From the NCBI RefSeq assembly GCF_025506335.1, contig NZ_JANZYO010000009.1, forward strand, positions 1-64,000: DNA of 64,000 nucleotides. The letters are read 5' to 3'. Both the position numbers and the translations under genes were made by a program. The notes under the pieces are model-generated. The model was not told the DNA's origin, did not search any database, and was given only the letters and a program-made list of their open reading frames with translations. The stretch is from Mumia quercus. GTDB lineage: Bacteria; Actinomycetota; Actinomycetes; Propionibacteriales; Nocardioidaceae. Each line of letters begins with the position of its first letter. Position 1 is the first letter of the stretch. This document shows, piece after piece, positions 22,365 to 32,047 of the stretch.

Positions 22365-23473
22365 GGATCGGGATGGTGTGCCCGTACTCGTTCGACGTCC
22401 CCGGCGGTGTCCAGAACCACGTCCTGGACCTCACGCGCACGATGAGCGAGCTGGGAGTCGAGGTCTCCGTCCTCGCCCCGGCCGCCGACGACGACGACCT
22501 TCCCTCGTACGTGACGCCGGCCGGCCGCGCCGTGCCGGTGCGCTACAACGGCGCCGTCGCGCGCGTCTCCTTCGGGCCGATCGCGATGGCGCGGACACGT
22601 CGGTGGCTGCGCGACGGCAACTTCGACGTCCTCCACGTGCACGACCCCGCGACACCGAGCGTGTCGCTGATCGCGCTGAGCCTGGCCAGCGGTGTCTCGA
22701 TCGCCACGATCCACACGTCGATCGGCCGCTCGCGCGCCCTGGCCGCCACCGAGCCGCTGCTGCGTCCGGCGATGGAGAAGCTGAGCGCCCGCATCACCGT
22801 CTCCCGCGAGGCGCAGCGGGTCGTCGCGCAGTACCAGGGCGGTGACTCGGTGATCATCCCCAACGGACTGTTCGTCGACGACTTCGCCAGCACCGAGCGC
22901 CGGGCCGCGCAGGACCCGAGCACGGCTCCCTCGCTCCTGTTCCTCGGACGTTTCGAGGAGACCCGCAAGGGCCTTCCCGTCCTGCTGGACGCGCTCCCTA
23001 CGGTCATCGAGCGGTTCCCCGACCTGCGGCTCGTGGTCGCCGGAGCGGGCGATCCGCGCGCCGGCACCGCGATGGTGCCCGAGCGGCTGCGTCGCAACGT
23101 CGAGGTGGTCGGCCGGGTCTCCGACGACGAGCGTGCGCGGCTGCTGTCCGAGGCCGACCTCTACGTCGCCCCCAACACCGGCGGCGAGAGCTTCGGGATC
23201 GTCCTGATCGAGGCGATGGCAGCGGGAGCCCCGGTGGTCGCCAGCGACATCAGGGCCTTCGCCGACGTGCTCGAGGACGGGCGTCTCGGCGCGCTGTTCG
23301 CCAACGAGGACCCGGTCTCGCTCGCCAAGACCCTCGTCGACGCGCTCGACGACCCCGGTCGCGAGGAGCGCGCGGGGGTGGCACGCGAGGCGGTGCGGCG
23401 GTACGACTGGAGTGTGGTGGCCCCGCAGGTCATCAGCGTCTACGAGACGGTGCTCGGAGGAGGCGGCGCATGA
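22361..23473 (+). CDS. pimA: Phosphatidylinositol alpha-mannosyltransferase
   Basis: A 370-residue GT4-family GT-B enzyme. It transfers the first mannose from GDP-mannose to PI. The acceptor-side glycine motif GGVQNH is at 15-20. R197 and K203 in LGRFEETRKG bind the donor phosphates. The EX7E motif is E276 to E284 in GGESFGIVLIEA. All match PimA of mycobacteria closely. It is translationally coupled to the acyltransferase gene and to the next small gene. Confidence 0.93.
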   Translation: MRIGMVCPYSFDVPGGVQNHVLDLTRTMSELGVEVSVLAPAADDDDLPSYVTPAGRAVPVRYNGAVARVSFGPIAMARTRRWLRDGNFDVLHVHDPATPSVSLIALSLASGVSIATIHTSIGRSRALAATEPLLRPAMEKLSARITVSREAQRVVAQYQGGDSVIIPNGLFVDDFASTERRAAQDPSTAPSLLFLGRFEETRKGLPVLLDALPTVIERFPDLRLVVAGAGDPRAGTAMVPERLRRNVEVVGRVSDDERARLLSEADLYVAPNTGGESFGIVLIEAMAAGAPVVASDIRAFADVLEDGRLGALFANEDPVSLAKTLVDALDDPGREERAGVAREAVRRYDWSVVAPQVISVYETVLGGGGA

Positions 23474-24072
23474 GCACGCTGGAGTGGGTCCTCGTCATCG
23501 GTGCGGTCGTCGCGGCGATCACCGTCGCCCTGTCGACGACGGCAGGCCGGCTCGACCGGCTGCACATCCGCCTGGCCACCGCTCAGGCGTCGCTCGACCG
23601 GCAGCTCCTCGACCGCTCGACGTGCCTGCGCAACGTCGCCACGAGCGGCGTGCTGGACCCCGCGAGCGCCCTGGTCGCGGTCGAGGCCGCCGACGCCGCG
23701 CGCGCCGCGATCGGCAAGGTCGACCAAGAGGACCGAGAGACCGCGCTGAGCGAGGTCATGCGGACCGTCTTCGGCGACGCCGATGACGTCGACGCCCTGT
23801 GGGCGGCAGCCGACGAGCCGCAGCGGGAGATGCTCGCCGACCTCGGTGACGCCTGCGAGCGGGTCCAGCTCGCCCACCGGTTCCACGACGACCTCGTGGC
23901 CCGCACCGAACGGATGCGGCGCAAGCGGATCGTCCGCTGGGCGCGCCTCGCAGGACGCGCCCCCTGGCCGTACCGGATGGACTTCGACGACACCCCGCCC
24001 CCGCACCTGGTGGTCAAGGAGCGACCGATCGCCGGATCGGGGTCGGACGCGGCCGCGGCGGACGTACGATGA
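23470..24072 (+). CDS. Membrane-anchored helical protein of the pim locus
   Basis: A 200-residue protein with one N-terminal TM segment (about 5-24) followed by a helical domain rich in Ala and charged residues, similar in layout to LemA-type proteins but without a clear LemA motif. It overlaps pimA by 4 bp, so it is part of the PIM operon. Other actinobacteria also carry a membrane protein at this position. The C-terminal end is a short acidic/alanine tail. Its function is unknown. Confidence 0.65.
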   Translation: MSTLEWVLVIGAVVAAITVALSTTAGRLDRLHIRLATAQASLDRQLLDRSTCLRNVATSGVLDPASALVAVEAADAARAAIGKVDQEDRETALSEVMRTVFGDADDVDALWAAADEPQREMLADLGDACERVQLAHRFHDDLVARTERMRRKRIVRWARLAGRAPWPYRMDFDDTPPPHLVVKERPIAGSGSDAAAADVR

Positions 24073-24106
24073 GGCCCGACCGAGCCGTACGACCGAGGTG
24101 AGAACG

Positions 24107-25024
24107 ATGAGCGACAGCCCGCAGACCGTAGGCGAGACCGCCGCGGCGACCGGCACCGCGCGCGTCAAGCGCGGGATGGCCGAGATGCTGAAGGGCGGCG
24201 TCATCATGGACGTCGTCGACGCCGCGCAGGCCAAGATCGCCGAGGACGCCGGGGCGGTCGCCGTCATGGCGCTCGAACGGGTCCCGGCCGACATCCGGGC
24301 GCAGGGCGGTGTGGCGCGGATGAGCGACCCCGACCTCATCGACGGGATCATCGAGGCCGTCTCGATCCCGGTGATGGCCAAGGCGCGGATCGGGCACTTC
24401 GTCGAGGCGCAGGTGCTGCAGTCGCTCGGGGTGGACTACATCGACGAGTCGGAGGTGCTGACGCCCGCCGACTACGCCCACCACATCGACAAGTGGGCGT
24501 TCACCGTCCCGTTCGTCTGTGGTGCGACGAACCTCGGTGAGGCCCTGCGCCGCATCACCGAGGGGGCGGCGATGATCCGCTCGAAGGGTGAGGCAGGCAC
24601 GGGGGACGTCTCGAACGCGACGACCCACATGCGGGCGATGCGCGACGAGATCCGCCGCCTCCAGAACCTTCCGCCCGACGAGCTGTACGTGGCGGCCAAG
24701 GAGCTCCAGGCCCCGTACGAGCTGGTGCGCGAGGTCGCCGAGAACGGCAGGCTGCCCGTGGTGCTGTTCACCGCCGGCGGCATCGCGACACCCGCGGACG
24801 CGGCGATGATGAGGCAGCTCGGCGCCGAGGGCGTGTTCGTGGGTTCGGGCATCTTCAAATCCGGCAACCCAGCCGAGCGCGCCTCGGCGATCGTGAAGGC
24901 GACGACCTTCTACGACGACCCCGACGTCATCGCGAAGGTCTCGCGCGGGCTGGGGGAGGCGATGGTCGGCATCAACGTCGCCGACGTCCCGGAGCCGCAC
25001 CGCCTCGCTGAGCGCGGTTGGTGA
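24107..25024 (+). CDS. pdxS: Pyridoxal 5'-phosphate synthase subunit PdxS
   Basis: A 305-residue (beta/alpha)8 synthase. It makes PLP from ribose 5-phosphate, glyceraldehyde 3-phosphate and the ammonia delivered by Pdx[31 protein letters not shown] (active lysine), [12 protein letters not shown] and [21 protein letters not shown]-like [14 protein letters not shown] are all family motifs. The ATG at 24107 follows GAGGTGAG. PdxT is two genes downstream and one small gene interrupts the pair. Confidence 0.96.
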   Translation: MSDSPQTVGETAAATGTARVKRGMAEMLKGGVIMDVVDAAQAKIAEDAGAVAVMALERVPADIRAQGGVARMSDPDLIDGIIEAVSIPVMAKARIGHFVEAQVLQSLGVDYIDESEVLTPADYAHHIDKWAFTVPFVCGATNLGEALRRITEGAAMIRSKGEAGTGDVSNATTHMRAMRDEIRRLQNLPPDELYVAAKELQAPYELVREVAENGRLPVVLFTAGGIATPADAAMMRQLGAEGVFVGSGIFKSGNPAERASAIVKATTFYDDPDVIAKVSRGLGEAMVGINVADVPEPHRLAERGW

Positions 25025-25028
25025 GCAC

Positions 25029-25613
25029 GTGCCCTTCTTCTCCGCTCCGAAGCTGACCGACGCCGAGGCGCTGCGCGGCTACGCCCGCGTCCTCGTACGC
25101 GCGGGACTGTCCGGACCGGACGCGTGGGTCCGTGAGGTCGCCGTCGCGGCGCGCGACGACGCCGGGCTCGACGACCCCGAGGGCGAGGCGCGCCGGCTGG
25201 TCACCGAGGCTCGCGCGGCACTGCTCGCCGAGGAGTCGACGTGGCCGGAGCGCACGGACTACGACGCTCTCCAGGACGCGCTCGCCGGGCTCGAGGCCGA
25301 AGGCGTCGTCGTGCTCCAGGGCGTCGACGACCACTGGGCTGCTGCGGCTGCCCTGCGGGAGGCTGCCGCGCGCGGTGAGGCCGTACGCGGGGTGGTGTGG
25401 TTCACGCCCTCCGACGTCTGGCACGCCGTCGACCACGGGATGCTGGAGCTGAACGCGTGGCACCCGGACTCGGCGAACATCGCCGACGGCGACGCGCTCT
25501 GCACGCTGGTGCTCGAGGCGCTCGACGCGCAGGGTCTGGCCGCGCACTTCGACGAGGGTCGTGTCGAGGTGCGGGCGTTCTGGCACCGGCGTTCCGGCGG
25601 CGTCGAGGCGTGA
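25029..25613 (+). CDS. DUF6891-like hypothetical protein
   Basis: A 194-residue soluble protein coded between pdxS and pdxT. The central part [20 protein letters not shown] and the end LELNAWHPD, followed by [11 protein letters not shown], match what I recall of DUF6891, a family without known function. The GTG start at 25029 follows the pdxS stop by 4 bp. The stop overlaps the GTG of pdxT, so all three are probably cotranslated. A direct part in PLP synthesis is not implied by its sequence. Other actinobacteria have an acyl-CoA thioesterase here. Confidence 0.6.
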   Translation: MPFFSAPKLTDAEALRGYARVLVRAGLSGPDAWVREVAVAARDDAGLDDPEGEARRLVTEARAALLAEESTWPERTDYDALQDALAGLEAEGVVVLQGVDDHWAAAAALREAAARGEAVRGVVWFTPSDVWHAVDHGMLELNAWHPDSANIADGDALCTLVLEALDAQGLAAHFDEGRVEVRAFWHRRSGGVEA

Positions 25614-26215
25614 GCGCCGTGCGTGTCGGCGTCCTCGCCCTGCAGGGGGACGTCCGGGAGCACCTGCGCATGCTGGCCGACAGCGGCGCCGAGCCCTCGA
25701 CCGTACGACGCGCCGACGAGCTGGAGACGGTCGAGGCGCTCGTCGTCCCCGGCGGCGAGTCGACGACGATCGACAAGCTGTCGCGGGCGTTCGACCTGCG
25801 CGAGCCGATCCGCGGACGGATCGCGGCCGGGATGCCGGTGCTCGGTACGTGCGCCGGGATGATCATGCTCGCCGACCGCATCGAGGGCGGCATCGCCGGC
25901 CAGCAGACGTTCGGTGGCCTCGACGTGACGGTGCGCCGCAACGCGTTCGGGCGGCAGGTGGACTCGTTCGAGGCCGACCTGCGCGTGGAGGGCCTCGACG
26001 CACCGATGCGGGCGGCCTTCATCCGCGCTCCCTGGGTCGAGCGGTACGGGCCGGACGTCGAGGTGCTCGCGAGCGTCGACAGGGGAGAGGCCGGTGTGCA
26101 CCCGGTGGTCGTACGCCAGGGGCCGCTGCTCGCCGCGTCGTTCCACCCCGAGGTCGGACGGGACGACCGGCTGCACCGCCGGTTCGTCGGGATGTGCCGC
26201 GAAGCCTTGCGCTGA
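25610..26215 (+). CDS. pdxT: Pyridoxal 5'-phosphate synthase glutaminase subunit PdxT
   Basis: A 201-residue class I glutamine amidotransferase that supplies ammonia to Pdx[15 protein letters not shown] is the start motif. PGGESTT (48-54) forms the oxyanion strand, and the triad is C81 in GTCAGM, H179 and E181 in ASFHPEV. The GTG at 25610 overlaps the previous stop (GTGA); a second GTG 9 nt later is possible. The length is normal. Confidence 0.95.
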   Translation: MSAVRVGVLALQGDVREHLRMLADSGAEPSTVRRADELETVEALVVPGGESTTIDKLSRAFDLREPIRGRIAAGMPVLGTCAGMIMLADRIEGGIAGQQTFGGLDVTVRRNAFGRQVDSFEADLRVEGLDAPMRAAFIRAPWVERYGPDVEVLASVDRGEAGVHPVVVRQGPLLAASFHPEVGRDDRLHRRFVGMCREALR

Positions 26216-26223
26216 GGCAACGA

Positions 26224-26229
26224 TAGGAT
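26224..26229 (+). promoter_or_regulatory. -10 hexamer upstream of yebC
   Basis: TAGGAT lies 60 bp before the yebC GTG. The intervening leader carries GAGAGCAGG, a usable ribosome site. No clear -35 is seen. Confidence 0.35.
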
Positions 26230-26288
26230 CGAGGGCGGTCGTCTCCGCGGCCGATTCGCAGTCGTAGACCCGAGAGCAGGTGGATGCC

Positions 26289-27050
26289 GTGTCAGGCCAC
26301 TCCAAGTGGGCGACCACCAAGCACAAGAAGGCTGTCATCGACGCCAAGCGCGGCAAGATGTTCGCCAAGCTGATCAAGAACATCGAGGTCGCCGCGCGCA
26401 CCGGCGGCCCCGACCCCGCCGGCAACCCGACGCTCTACGACGCCATCCAGAAGGCCAAGAAGTCGTCGGTCCCCAACGACAACATCGACCGTGCCGTCAA
26501 GCGCGGCGGCGGGCTCGACGGAGCGGGCGTCGACTACACGACGATCATGTACGAGGGCTACGCCCCCGGCGGCGTCGCGCTGCTCATCGAGTGCCTCACG
26601 GACAACAAGAACCGCGCGGCCATGGAGGTCCGCACGGCGATGACCCGCAACGGCGGCAACATGGCCGACCCGGGGTCGGTGTCGTACATGTTCTCCCGCA
26701 AGGGCGTCGTCATCGTCCCCGCCGAGCAGGAGGGCAAGACGCTCACCGAGGACGACGTCCTCGAGGTGGTCCTCGATGCCGGTGCGGAGGACGTCAACGA
26801 CCTCGACGGCTCGTTCGAGGTCATCAGCGAGGCCGGCGACGTGGTCGCCGTCCGTACGGCGCTGCAGGACGGCGGGATCGACTACGACTCGGCAGAGTCC
26901 TCGTTCGTGCCGTCGATGACCGTCGAGGTCGACGCGGACGTCGCCGGCAAGGTGCTGCGTCTCATCGACGCCCTCGAGGACTGCGACGACGTCCAGAACG
27001 TCTTCGCCAACTTCGACGCGTCCGACGAGGTCATGGCGCAGGTCGGCTGA
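26289..27050 (+). CDS. yebC: YebC/PmpR family protein
   Basis: A 253-residue protein of the YebC/TACO1 family, described as a transcriptional regulator and more recently as a factor acting on translation. It begins [13 protein letters not shown] after a GTG at 26289, the family hallmark. An upstream in-frame GTG at 26280 would add three residues and is less likely. [30 protein letters not shown] and the acidic C-terminal domain are typical. It sits, as in other actinobacteria, just before the ruvCAB genes, here separated by five small genes. Confidence 0.93.
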   Translation: MSGHSKWATTKHKKAVIDAKRGKMFAKLIKNIEVAARTGGPDPAGNPTLYDAIQKAKKSSVPNDNIDRAVKRGGGLDGAGVDYTTIMYEGYAPGGVALLIECLTDNKNRAAMEVRTAMTRNGGNMADPGSVSYMFSRKGVVIVPAEQEGKTLTEDDVLEVVLDAGAEDVNDLDGSFEVISEAGDVVAVRTALQDGGIDYDSAESSFVPSMTVEVDADVAGKVLRLIDALEDCDDVQNVFANFDASDEVMAQVG

Positions 27051-27075
27051 CCCGGCTGCGTACGGAGACCCCCGG

Positions 27076-27510
27076 ATGAAGCTCCGCGACGCCGACGGCG
27101 TCCGCTGGACCGTCCGCCGGCGTTGGCTGCCGTGGCGCGTCCGCTCGAATGGCCTGCTCGACTACCTCCCGACCGGCGGCGGCTCGTCGTACGCCCCGGA
27201 CGACCCGATCCTGCTGGTGCTCTGGTTGATCCTGGTCGTCCCGGTCGTGGTGGTGGGGACGATCGTCCTCCTGGTGCTCGGTCTCGAGCTGGCGCTCGTG
27301 CTGGTGGTTCTGCCCGCCGTGGTGCTCGCCCGGGCGCTGTTCGTCGGCTGGACCGTCGTGGTGCGGCGCAACGGCACGGTGGTCGGCACGGAGCGGGTGA
27401 AGGGCTGGCGGGCCTCGCGCGCCCGGATCCGTGCCGTCGCTGAGGAGCTCCGTCGCCGGCCGCCCACGCGGCTCGTCGACACGACGGGAGATCCGTACCA
27501 GCTCGGTTGA
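27076..27510 (+). CDS. Small membrane protein of unknown function
   Basis: A 144-residue protein. A basic N terminus (about 1-25) precedes a glycine/serine linker, two hydrophobic segments (about 45-65 and 67-95) and a charged C-terminal part of about 45 residues. No family is recognised. Position between yebC and ruvC and 25-bp spacing from yebC suggest readthrough from yebC. ACGGAGACC before the ATG gives a fair ribosome site. Confidence 0.6.
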   Translation: MKLRDADGVRWTVRRRWLPWRVRSNGLLDYLPTGGGSSYAPDDPILLVLWLILVVPVVVVGTIVLLVLGLELALVLVVLPAVVLARALFVGWTVVVRRNGTVVGTERVKGWRASRARIRAVAEELRRRPPTRLVDTTGDPYQLG

Positions 27511-27549
27511 GCTCTTCCCGGTTCCTCGTCGCGGTGTCACGATGAGTCG

Positions 27550-27900
27550 ATGGACATCCTGCGCGCAGGAGGCACGTTCTGGCGGATCGCCCGCCGACGG
27601 CAGCGCGCGGACCCCGGCGAGCCGTTGCCGTGGATGCCGGAGTTCGCCGGTGGTGCCGCCGGGCCGCCGTCGCCGTCGGAGCTGGGCTGGCGCCCGATCG
27701 TCGTGACGTGCGACGGGGTCGTGATGCACGTGGAGCCCGCTCCGGGTCGTCGTGACACGCCCCGGCGGATCCAGGAGATCGCCACGGCGCTGTACGGCCT
27801 GCCGTGGGCGGCCAGCACCGCCGACGACCCGCCGCACGCGCCGTACCGGCCCCGGCCGGAGGCGCCCGGGCACACGTTCAACGGCTTCGGCCCGCCCTGA
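27550..27900 (+). CDS. Small unknown protein, first of a tandem paralogue pair
   Basis: A 116-residue protein beginning MDILRAGGTFWRIARRR. Shared features with the next gene include LPWMPEF, ELGWRPIVV, MHVEPAP, PRRIQEIATALY and STADDPPHAPY. I know no family for it. There is no signal peptide or TM segment. The N-terminal part is basic and amphipathic, which could bind membrane or nucleic acid. The C-terminal ten residues differ from the paralogue. The gene carries its own ATG after a short gap. Confidence 0.6.
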   Translation: MDILRAGGTFWRIARRRQRADPGEPLPWMPEFAGGAAGPPSPSELGWRPIVVTCDGVVMHVEPAPGRRDTPRRIQEIATALYGLPWAASTADDPPHAPYRPRPEAPGHTFNGFGPP

Positions 27901-27954
27901 CACCCTCAGGTGCAACTCCGTTCTCGGTGGCGGTCGTCTGTGCCAGGATCGGCC

Positions 27955-28350
27955 ATGGACATCCTGCGGCCTGGGGGCACGTTCTGGCGGATCGCTCGTC
28001 GGCGTCTTCGTGTGGATCGCGGTGAGCCGGTGCCGTGGATGCCGGAGCTCGGCGGTGGTGTCGCTGCGCCGGCGGCGGCGGGGTCGGAGCTGGGGTGGCG
28101 GCCGATCGTGGTGTCGCGGAACGGTGCGGTCGTGCACGTGGAGCGTGCCCCGGCCCGTCGGGAGGTGCCTCGTCGGATCAAGGAGATCGCCACGGCGGTG
28201 TACGCGCTGCCGTCGACGGCGAGCACCGCGGACGATCCGTCGCACGCGCCGTACAAGCCTGCTCCCGGCCCCGCGACGACGGGCGGGTGGGGCGTCCCGG
28301 GGCAGGCGAACAGCGGAGACCTGCCCGGTGGCGGCGGCGGCAGCGCGTGA
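27955..28350 (+). CDS. Small unknown protein, second of a tandem paralogue pair
   Basis: A 131-residue protein starting MDILRPGGTFWRIARRR, alignable with the preceding protein over about 100 residues (WMPEL, ELGWRPIVV, VHVERAP, PRRIKEIATAVY and STADDPSHAPY). It has an extra proline/glycine-rich C terminus ending GGGGGSA. The pair arose by tandem duplication and has since diverged. Conservation of both copies argues that they are real genes. The start at 27955 is fixed by the paralogue. Confidence 0.6.
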   Translation: MDILRPGGTFWRIARRRLRVDRGEPVPWMPELGGGVAAPAAAGSELGWRPIVVSRNGAVVHVERAPARREVPRRIKEIATAVYALPSTASTADDPSHAPYKPAPGPATTGGWGVPGQANSGDLPGGGGGSA

Positions 28351-28433
28351 TCTGCGTCGCGCTCGGTGTAGAACGCCCGGCGGCGGGTACCCGTGGGGTC
28401 AAGACGAACCCGAATCTCGAGGAGATGACTGCG

Positions 28434-28607
28434 ATGGGTCTCGACGACAAGCTCAGCAACACGGGCGAAGACCTCAAGGGCAAGGCCAAGGAGGCCACCG
28501 GCAAGGCTCGCGGCGATGAGTCGCAGGAGGCCGAGGGCAAGACCGACCAGTCGAAGTCGGATCTGAAGCAGGCCGGCGAGAAGGTCAAGGACGCCTTCAA
28601 GAAGTAG
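28434..28607 (+). CDS. CsbD-like stress response protein
   Basis: A 57-residue hydrophilic protein. MGLDDKLSNTGEDLKGKAKE begins it and KQAGEKVKDAFKK ends it, typical of CsbD, a small stress-induced protein of unknown action controlled by sigma-B in Bacillus. The ATG at 28434 is preferred, with GAGGAG 9 nt upstream; an ATG 9 nt earlier overlaps that site. GGGTAC at 28385-28390 could be a stress-sigma -10, but no matching -35 at proper spacing is clear. A hairpin terminator follows. Confidence 0.85.
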   Translation: MGLDDKLSNTGEDLKGKAKEATGKARGDESQEAEGKTDQSKSDLKQAGEKVKDAFKK

Positions 28608-28626
28608 TCGTCCGCCCACACCGGCT

Positions 28627-28656
28627 CGGCCCCTCCGCACGTGTGCGGAGGGGCCG
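28627..28656 (+). terminator. Intrinsic terminator after the CsbD gene
   Basis: CGGCCCCTCCGCAC (28627-28640) pairs perfectly with GTGCGGAGGGGCCG (28643-28656). The stem is followed by TTCC. It lies 19 nt after the stop codon and separates this gene from ruvC. Confidence 0.75.
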
Positions 28657-28701
28657 TTCCACGTCTCGGCGCGTCGCCGCCGGAGCCGCTCCGGTCACCG
28701 T

Positions 28702-28707
28702 TAGGGT
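28702..28707 (+). promoter_or_regulatory. -10 hexamer upstream of ruvC
   Basis: TAGGGT lies 7 nt before an ATG (28715) that opens a 12-codon frame ending at 28753, and 9 nt before a GTG (28717) in the ruvC frame. The mRNA may begin at either codon. Confidence 0.45.
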
Positions 28708-28761
28708 GTCGAACATGTGTTCGCTGGAGTCTGCCCTGCGGGGTCGCCCGTGACAGCGGCG

Positions 28762-29364
28762 ATGAGAGTGCTCGGCGTCGACCCCGGCCTGACCCGCTGT
28801 GGCGTCGGTGTCGTCGAGGGCCGCGTGGGCCGTACGCTGCGGGCGGTCGCGGTCGACGTGATCCGCACCCCGGCCGACGACGACGTGGCGCACCGCCTCC
28901 TCGCCATCGAGCGGGGTCTCTCTGCCGCGATCGAGGCCTATCAGCCGGACGTCGTCGCCGTCGAGCGGGTCTTCAGCCAGAACAACGTCTCCACCGTCAT
29001 GGGCACCGCCCAGGCCAGCGGCATCGCCATGGTCGCCGCCGCCCGCCGGGGCCTGCCGGTGGCGCTCCACACGCCGAGCGAGGTCAAGGCCGCCGTGACC
29101 GGCAACGGCCGCGCCGACAAGGCCCAGGTGACCGCAATGGTCACGCGGCTGCTCGGCCTCGAGATCGCGCCGAGGCCCGCCGACGCCGCCGACGCCCTCG
29201 CGCTCGCGATCTGCCACGTCTGGCGCGGCACCTCGGTCAACCGGCTCGACGCCGCGCTGGCCGCGGCCCGCAAGTCCCAGGCACCTCAGCGCACCGCCGC
29301 AGAGCCGATCCGCTCGCGGATCCCCGGCAGCGTCCCGTCCCCCGACAGAAGGAAGGCCCGATGA
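28762..29364 (+). CDS. ruvC: Holliday junction resolvase RuvC
   Basis: A 200-residue endonuclease that cuts four-way junctions. Catalytic acids are D7 in [10 protein letters not shown]68 in VERVF, D141 and D144 in DAADALALA, matching the known RuvC quartet. The C terminus is about 25 residues longer than in E. coli and basic. The ATG at 28762 gives the family-typical start MRVLGVDPG. In-frame GTGs at 28750 and 28717 are alternatives; the last would be leaderless from the -10 at 28702. The stop overlaps ruvA. Confidence 0.95.
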   Translation: MRVLGVDPGLTRCGVGVVEGRVGRTLRAVAVDVIRTPADDDVAHRLLAIERGLSAAIEAYQPDVVAVERVFSQNNVSTVMGTAQASGIAMVAAARRGLPVALHTPSEVKAAVTGNGRADKAQVTAMVTRLLGLEIAPRPADAADALALAICHVWRGTSVNRLDAALAAARKSQAPQRTAAEPIRSRIPGSVPSPDRRKAR

Positions 29365-29987
29365 TCGCCTTCGTCCGTGGCACCGTCGCCTCCACCGCGC
29401 TGGACTCCGCTGTCCTCGACGTCGGCGGCGTCGGCATGCTCGTCCAGTGCACGCCGGGCACGCTCGCCGGTCTCCGGCACGGGGAGCAGGCGCAGGTCGC
29501 CACGAGCCTGGTCGTCCGCGAGGACTCGATGACGCTGTACGGGTTCAGCGATGACGACGAGCGCGACACCTTCGAGCTCGCCCAGACCGCCAGCGGCGTC
29601 GGCCCGAAGGTCGCCCAGGCGATCATCGCCGTCCTCGGCCCGGAGGGGCTGCGTCGCGCCGTCGCCGAGGAAGACCTCAAGTCTCTGACCAAGGTCCCCG
29701 GGATCGGCACGAAGGGCGCGCAGCGGATCGTCCTCGAGCTGAAGGACCGCATCGGCGCCGTCCGTACCGTGGCCGCTCCGGCGTCTGCCTCGAGCGCGAG
29801 TCCGGCCGAGTCCGACTGGCGGCCCCAGGTGCATGCCGCGCTCGTCGGCCTGGGATGGAGCGCCCGCGAGGCCGAGAACGCCGTCGTCGCCGTCGTCCCG
29901 GTCGCCGCCGAACAGCTCGAGAGCGCCGGCGCCGTCGACGTGTCGGCGCTGCTGCGCGCGGCCCTCCGTACGCTCTCGAAGGCATGA
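29361..29987 (+). CDS. ruvA: Holliday junction DNA helicase subunit RuvA
   Basis: A 208-residue protein. RuvA tetramers bind the junction and recruit RuvB. Domain I (about 1-62) is an OB fold. Domain II has two helix-hairpin-helix motifs ([13 protein letters not shown] and [13 protein letters not shown]). Domain III (about 155-205) contacts RuvB. A linker rich in Ala/Ser separates II and III. AGAAGGAAGG precedes the ATG, which overlaps the ruvC stop. Confidence 0.95.
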   Translation: MIAFVRGTVASTALDSAVLDVGGVGMLVQCTPGTLAGLRHGEQAQVATSLVVREDSMTLYGFSDDDERDTFELAQTASGVGPKVAQAIIAVLGPEGLRRAVAEEDLKSLTKVPGIGTKGAQRIVLELKDRIGAVRTVAAPASASSASPAESDWRPQVHAALVGLGWSAREAENAVVAVVPVAAEQLESAGAVDVSALLRAALRTLSKA

Positions 29988-30004
29988 GGGAGGAGCACGG
30001 GTCC

Positions 30005-31087
30005 ATGGACGACCACGATCTCGACACACGTCACCTGGCGGCCGCCGAGGAGGCCGAGCTCGAGTCACGTCTCGTACGCCCCGACGCCGTGTCCGACGAG
30101 CAGGCGTACGAGGCGGCGCTGCGCCCTCGTACCCTCGACGAGCTGATCGGGCAGGAGCGCGTCCGCGAGCAGCTCTCGCTCGTGCTGACCGCGGCCCGCG
30201 GACGCGGCCGTACGCCCGACCACGTCCTGCTGTCGGGGCCGCCCGGCCTCGGCAAGACGACCCTCGCGATGATCATCGCCGCCGAGCTCGGGACGTCGCT
30301 GCGCCTGACCAGCGGGCCCGCGATCCAGCACGCGGGCGACCTCGCTGCGATCCTCTCCGGCATCAACGAGGGCGACGTCCTGTTCGTCGACGAGATCCAC
30401 CGCATGTCGCGGCCCGCCGAGGAGCTGCTCTACATGGCGATGGAGGACTTCCGCGTCGACGTCGTGATCGGTAAGGGGCCGGGGGCCACGGCCATCCCGC
30501 TCCAGATCCCGCAGTTCACGCTCGTGGGCGCGACCACCCGTGCCGGCCTGCTGCCGGGGCCGTTGCGCGACCGGTTCGGGTTCACCGCCCAGCTGGAGTA
30601 CTACGAGGCGCACGAGCTCCACCGCATCGTCGAGCGGTCCGCGGCGCTCCTCGGGGTGCAGACCACGCCCAACGGCGGGCTCGAGATCGCGTCACGCTCC
30701 CGCGGCACCCCACGGATCGCGAACCGGCTCCTGCGCCGCGTCCGTGACTACGCCGAGGTCCGGGGGAGCGGCGTGGTCGACCTCGAGATCGCCCACCGGG
30801 CGCTCGACCTGTACGAGGTGGACCGCATCGGCCTCGACCGGCTCGACCGGGCCGTCCTCGACGCGCTCTGCCGCAGCTTCGCCGGGGGACCGGTCGGTGT
30901 CTCGACGCTCGCCGTCGCCGTGGGGGAGGAGCGCGAGACGGTCGAGGAGGTCGCCGAGCCCTTCCTCGTGCGCCAGGGATTCTTGGCTCGTACGCCGCGT
31001 GGCCGCGTCGCGACCCCTGCGGCGTGGGAGCACCTCGGGCTCAAGGCGCCGAGCCCGTCGTCAGATCCCACGCTGCCGCTGGACTGA
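30005..31087 (+). CDS. ruvB: Holliday junction branch-migration ATPase RuvB
   Basis: A 360-residue AAA+ motor. Walker A is GPPGLGKTT (78-86), Walker B LFVDEIH (126-132), sensor 1 in VGATTRAG and the arginine finger in PLRDRFG. A winged-helix domain ends the protein. The ATG at 30005 is chosen because GGGAGGAG lies 7-13 nt upstream; an ATG at 29984 overlapping the ruvA stop is in frame but has no such site. The N terminus is about 20 residues longer than in E. coli, as in other actinobacteria. Confidence 0.95.
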   Translation: MDDHDLDTRHLAAAEEAELESRLVRPDAVSDEQAYEAALRPRTLDELIGQERVREQLSLVLTAARGRGRTPDHVLLSGPPGLGKTTLAMIIAAELGTSLRLTSGPAIQHAGDLAAILSGINEGDVLFVDEIHRMSRPAEELLYMAMEDFRVDVVIGKGPGATAIPLQIPQFTLVGATTRAGLLPGPLRDRFGFTAQLEYYEAHELHRIVERSAALLGVQTTPNGGLEIASRSRGTPRIANRLLRRVRDYAEVRGSGVVDLEIAHRALDLYEVDRIGLDRLDRAVLDALCRSFAGGPVGVSTLAVAVGEERETVEEVAEPFLVRQGFLARTPRGRVATPAAWEHLGLKAPSPSSDPTLPLD

Positions 31088-31148
31088 GGACTGCCCGCTA
31101 GACTCGCCTCGCACGACGTAGCCCCCATCCACCACGCCTGGAGCCACC

Positions 31149-31472
31149 GTGAACGACGTTGCAGCCCTGCTGCCGATCATCCTGCTCGTCCTCGTCTTCT
31201 ACTTCTTCATCATGCGTCCGCAGAGCAAGCGGCGCCGCGAGTTCCTCGACATGCAGCAGAAGGTGCAGGTCGGCTCGCGCGTGATGATCACGAGCGGCAT
31301 CTTCGGCACCGTCGTGGGGCTCGGTGACGACTCGATGACGCTGTCGATCGCACCCGGCGTCGAGATCGAGGTCCACCGCAACGTCGTCGCCAAGATCATC
31401 GACGACTCCTCCACGCCCGCCGTCGAGGAGAGCATCGAGCGCCCCCGCGACGACGAGAACGGCACCGCCTGA
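31149..31472 (+). CDS. yajC: Preprotein translocase accessory subunit YajC
   Basis: A 107-residue protein with one N-terminal TM segment (about 5-22) and the conserved FYFFIMRPQSKRRRE, then a beta-rich domain with VGSRVMITSGIFGTVV. YajC binds SecD-SecF in the translocon. Normally secD and secF follow at once; here the stop codon overlaps the ATG of apt. The GTG start has only a modest ribosome site (GGAGCC). The C-terminal tail is acidic. Confidence 0.92.
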   Translation: MNDVAALLPIILLVLVFYFFIMRPQSKRRREFLDMQQKVQVGSRVMITSGIFGTVVGLGDDSMTLSIAPGVEIEVHRNVVAKIIDDSSTPAVEESIERPRDDENGTA

Positions 31473-32011
31473 TGCCTTCGAGCCTCACTGAGGCGCTCGA
31501 CACCCTGGTCCGTGACATCGCGGACTGGCCCGAGCCGGGCGTCGTGTTCCGCGACGTGACTCCGCTGCTGGCGGATCCGGACGGGCTTCGGCTCACGGTC
31601 GAGGGCCTGGCCGGCCTCGGCCATGAGATCGCCGGCGGCCCGATCGACAAGGTCGTCGGCATCGAGGCGCGTGGGTTCATCTTCGGGACCCCCGTCGCCG
31701 TCGCCCTCGGGGCGGGTTTCGTCCCCGCACGCAAGGCGGGCAAGCTCCCCTCGGCCACTCACGGCGTCGAGTACGACCTCGAGTACGGCGCCGCGACGGT
31801 CGAGATCCACCAGGACGGCCTCGCGCCAGGCGACCGGGTCCTCGTCGTCGACGACGTCCTCGCCACGGGCGGGACGATGGCAGCCGTCGACGAGCTGATC
31901 GCCCGTACGGGCGCGAACCCGGTCGCCAACGTGGTCGTCCTCGAGATCGGCGCACTCGGTGGCCGCGCCCGGATGGCCGCCGACCGCTTCGGCGCCCTGC
32001 GTACGTACTGA
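31472..32011 (+). CDS. apt: Adenine phosphoribosyltransferase
   Basis: A 179-residue type I phosphoribosyltransferase that makes AMP from adenine and PRPP. The PRPP loop is VLVVDDVLATGGTMAAV (about 126-142). IEARGFIFGTPVA and PARKAGKLPS are APRT-specific. The ATG overlaps the yajC stop (TGATG). In many actinobacteria apt lies between secF and relA; here it keeps the relA side but has lost the secDF side. Confidence 0.94.
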   Translation: MPSSLTEALDTLVRDIADWPEPGVVFRDVTPLLADPDGLRLTVEGLAGLGHEIAGGPIDKVVGIEARGFIFGTPVAVALGAGFVPARKAGKLPSATHGVEYDLEYGAATVEIHQDGLAPGDRVLVVDDVLATGGTMAAVDELIARTGANPVANVVVLEIGALGGRARMAADRFGALRTY

Positions 32012-32047
32012 CCGTCCTGACCGGTCCGTCTCGGGCCTCCCGGTACC

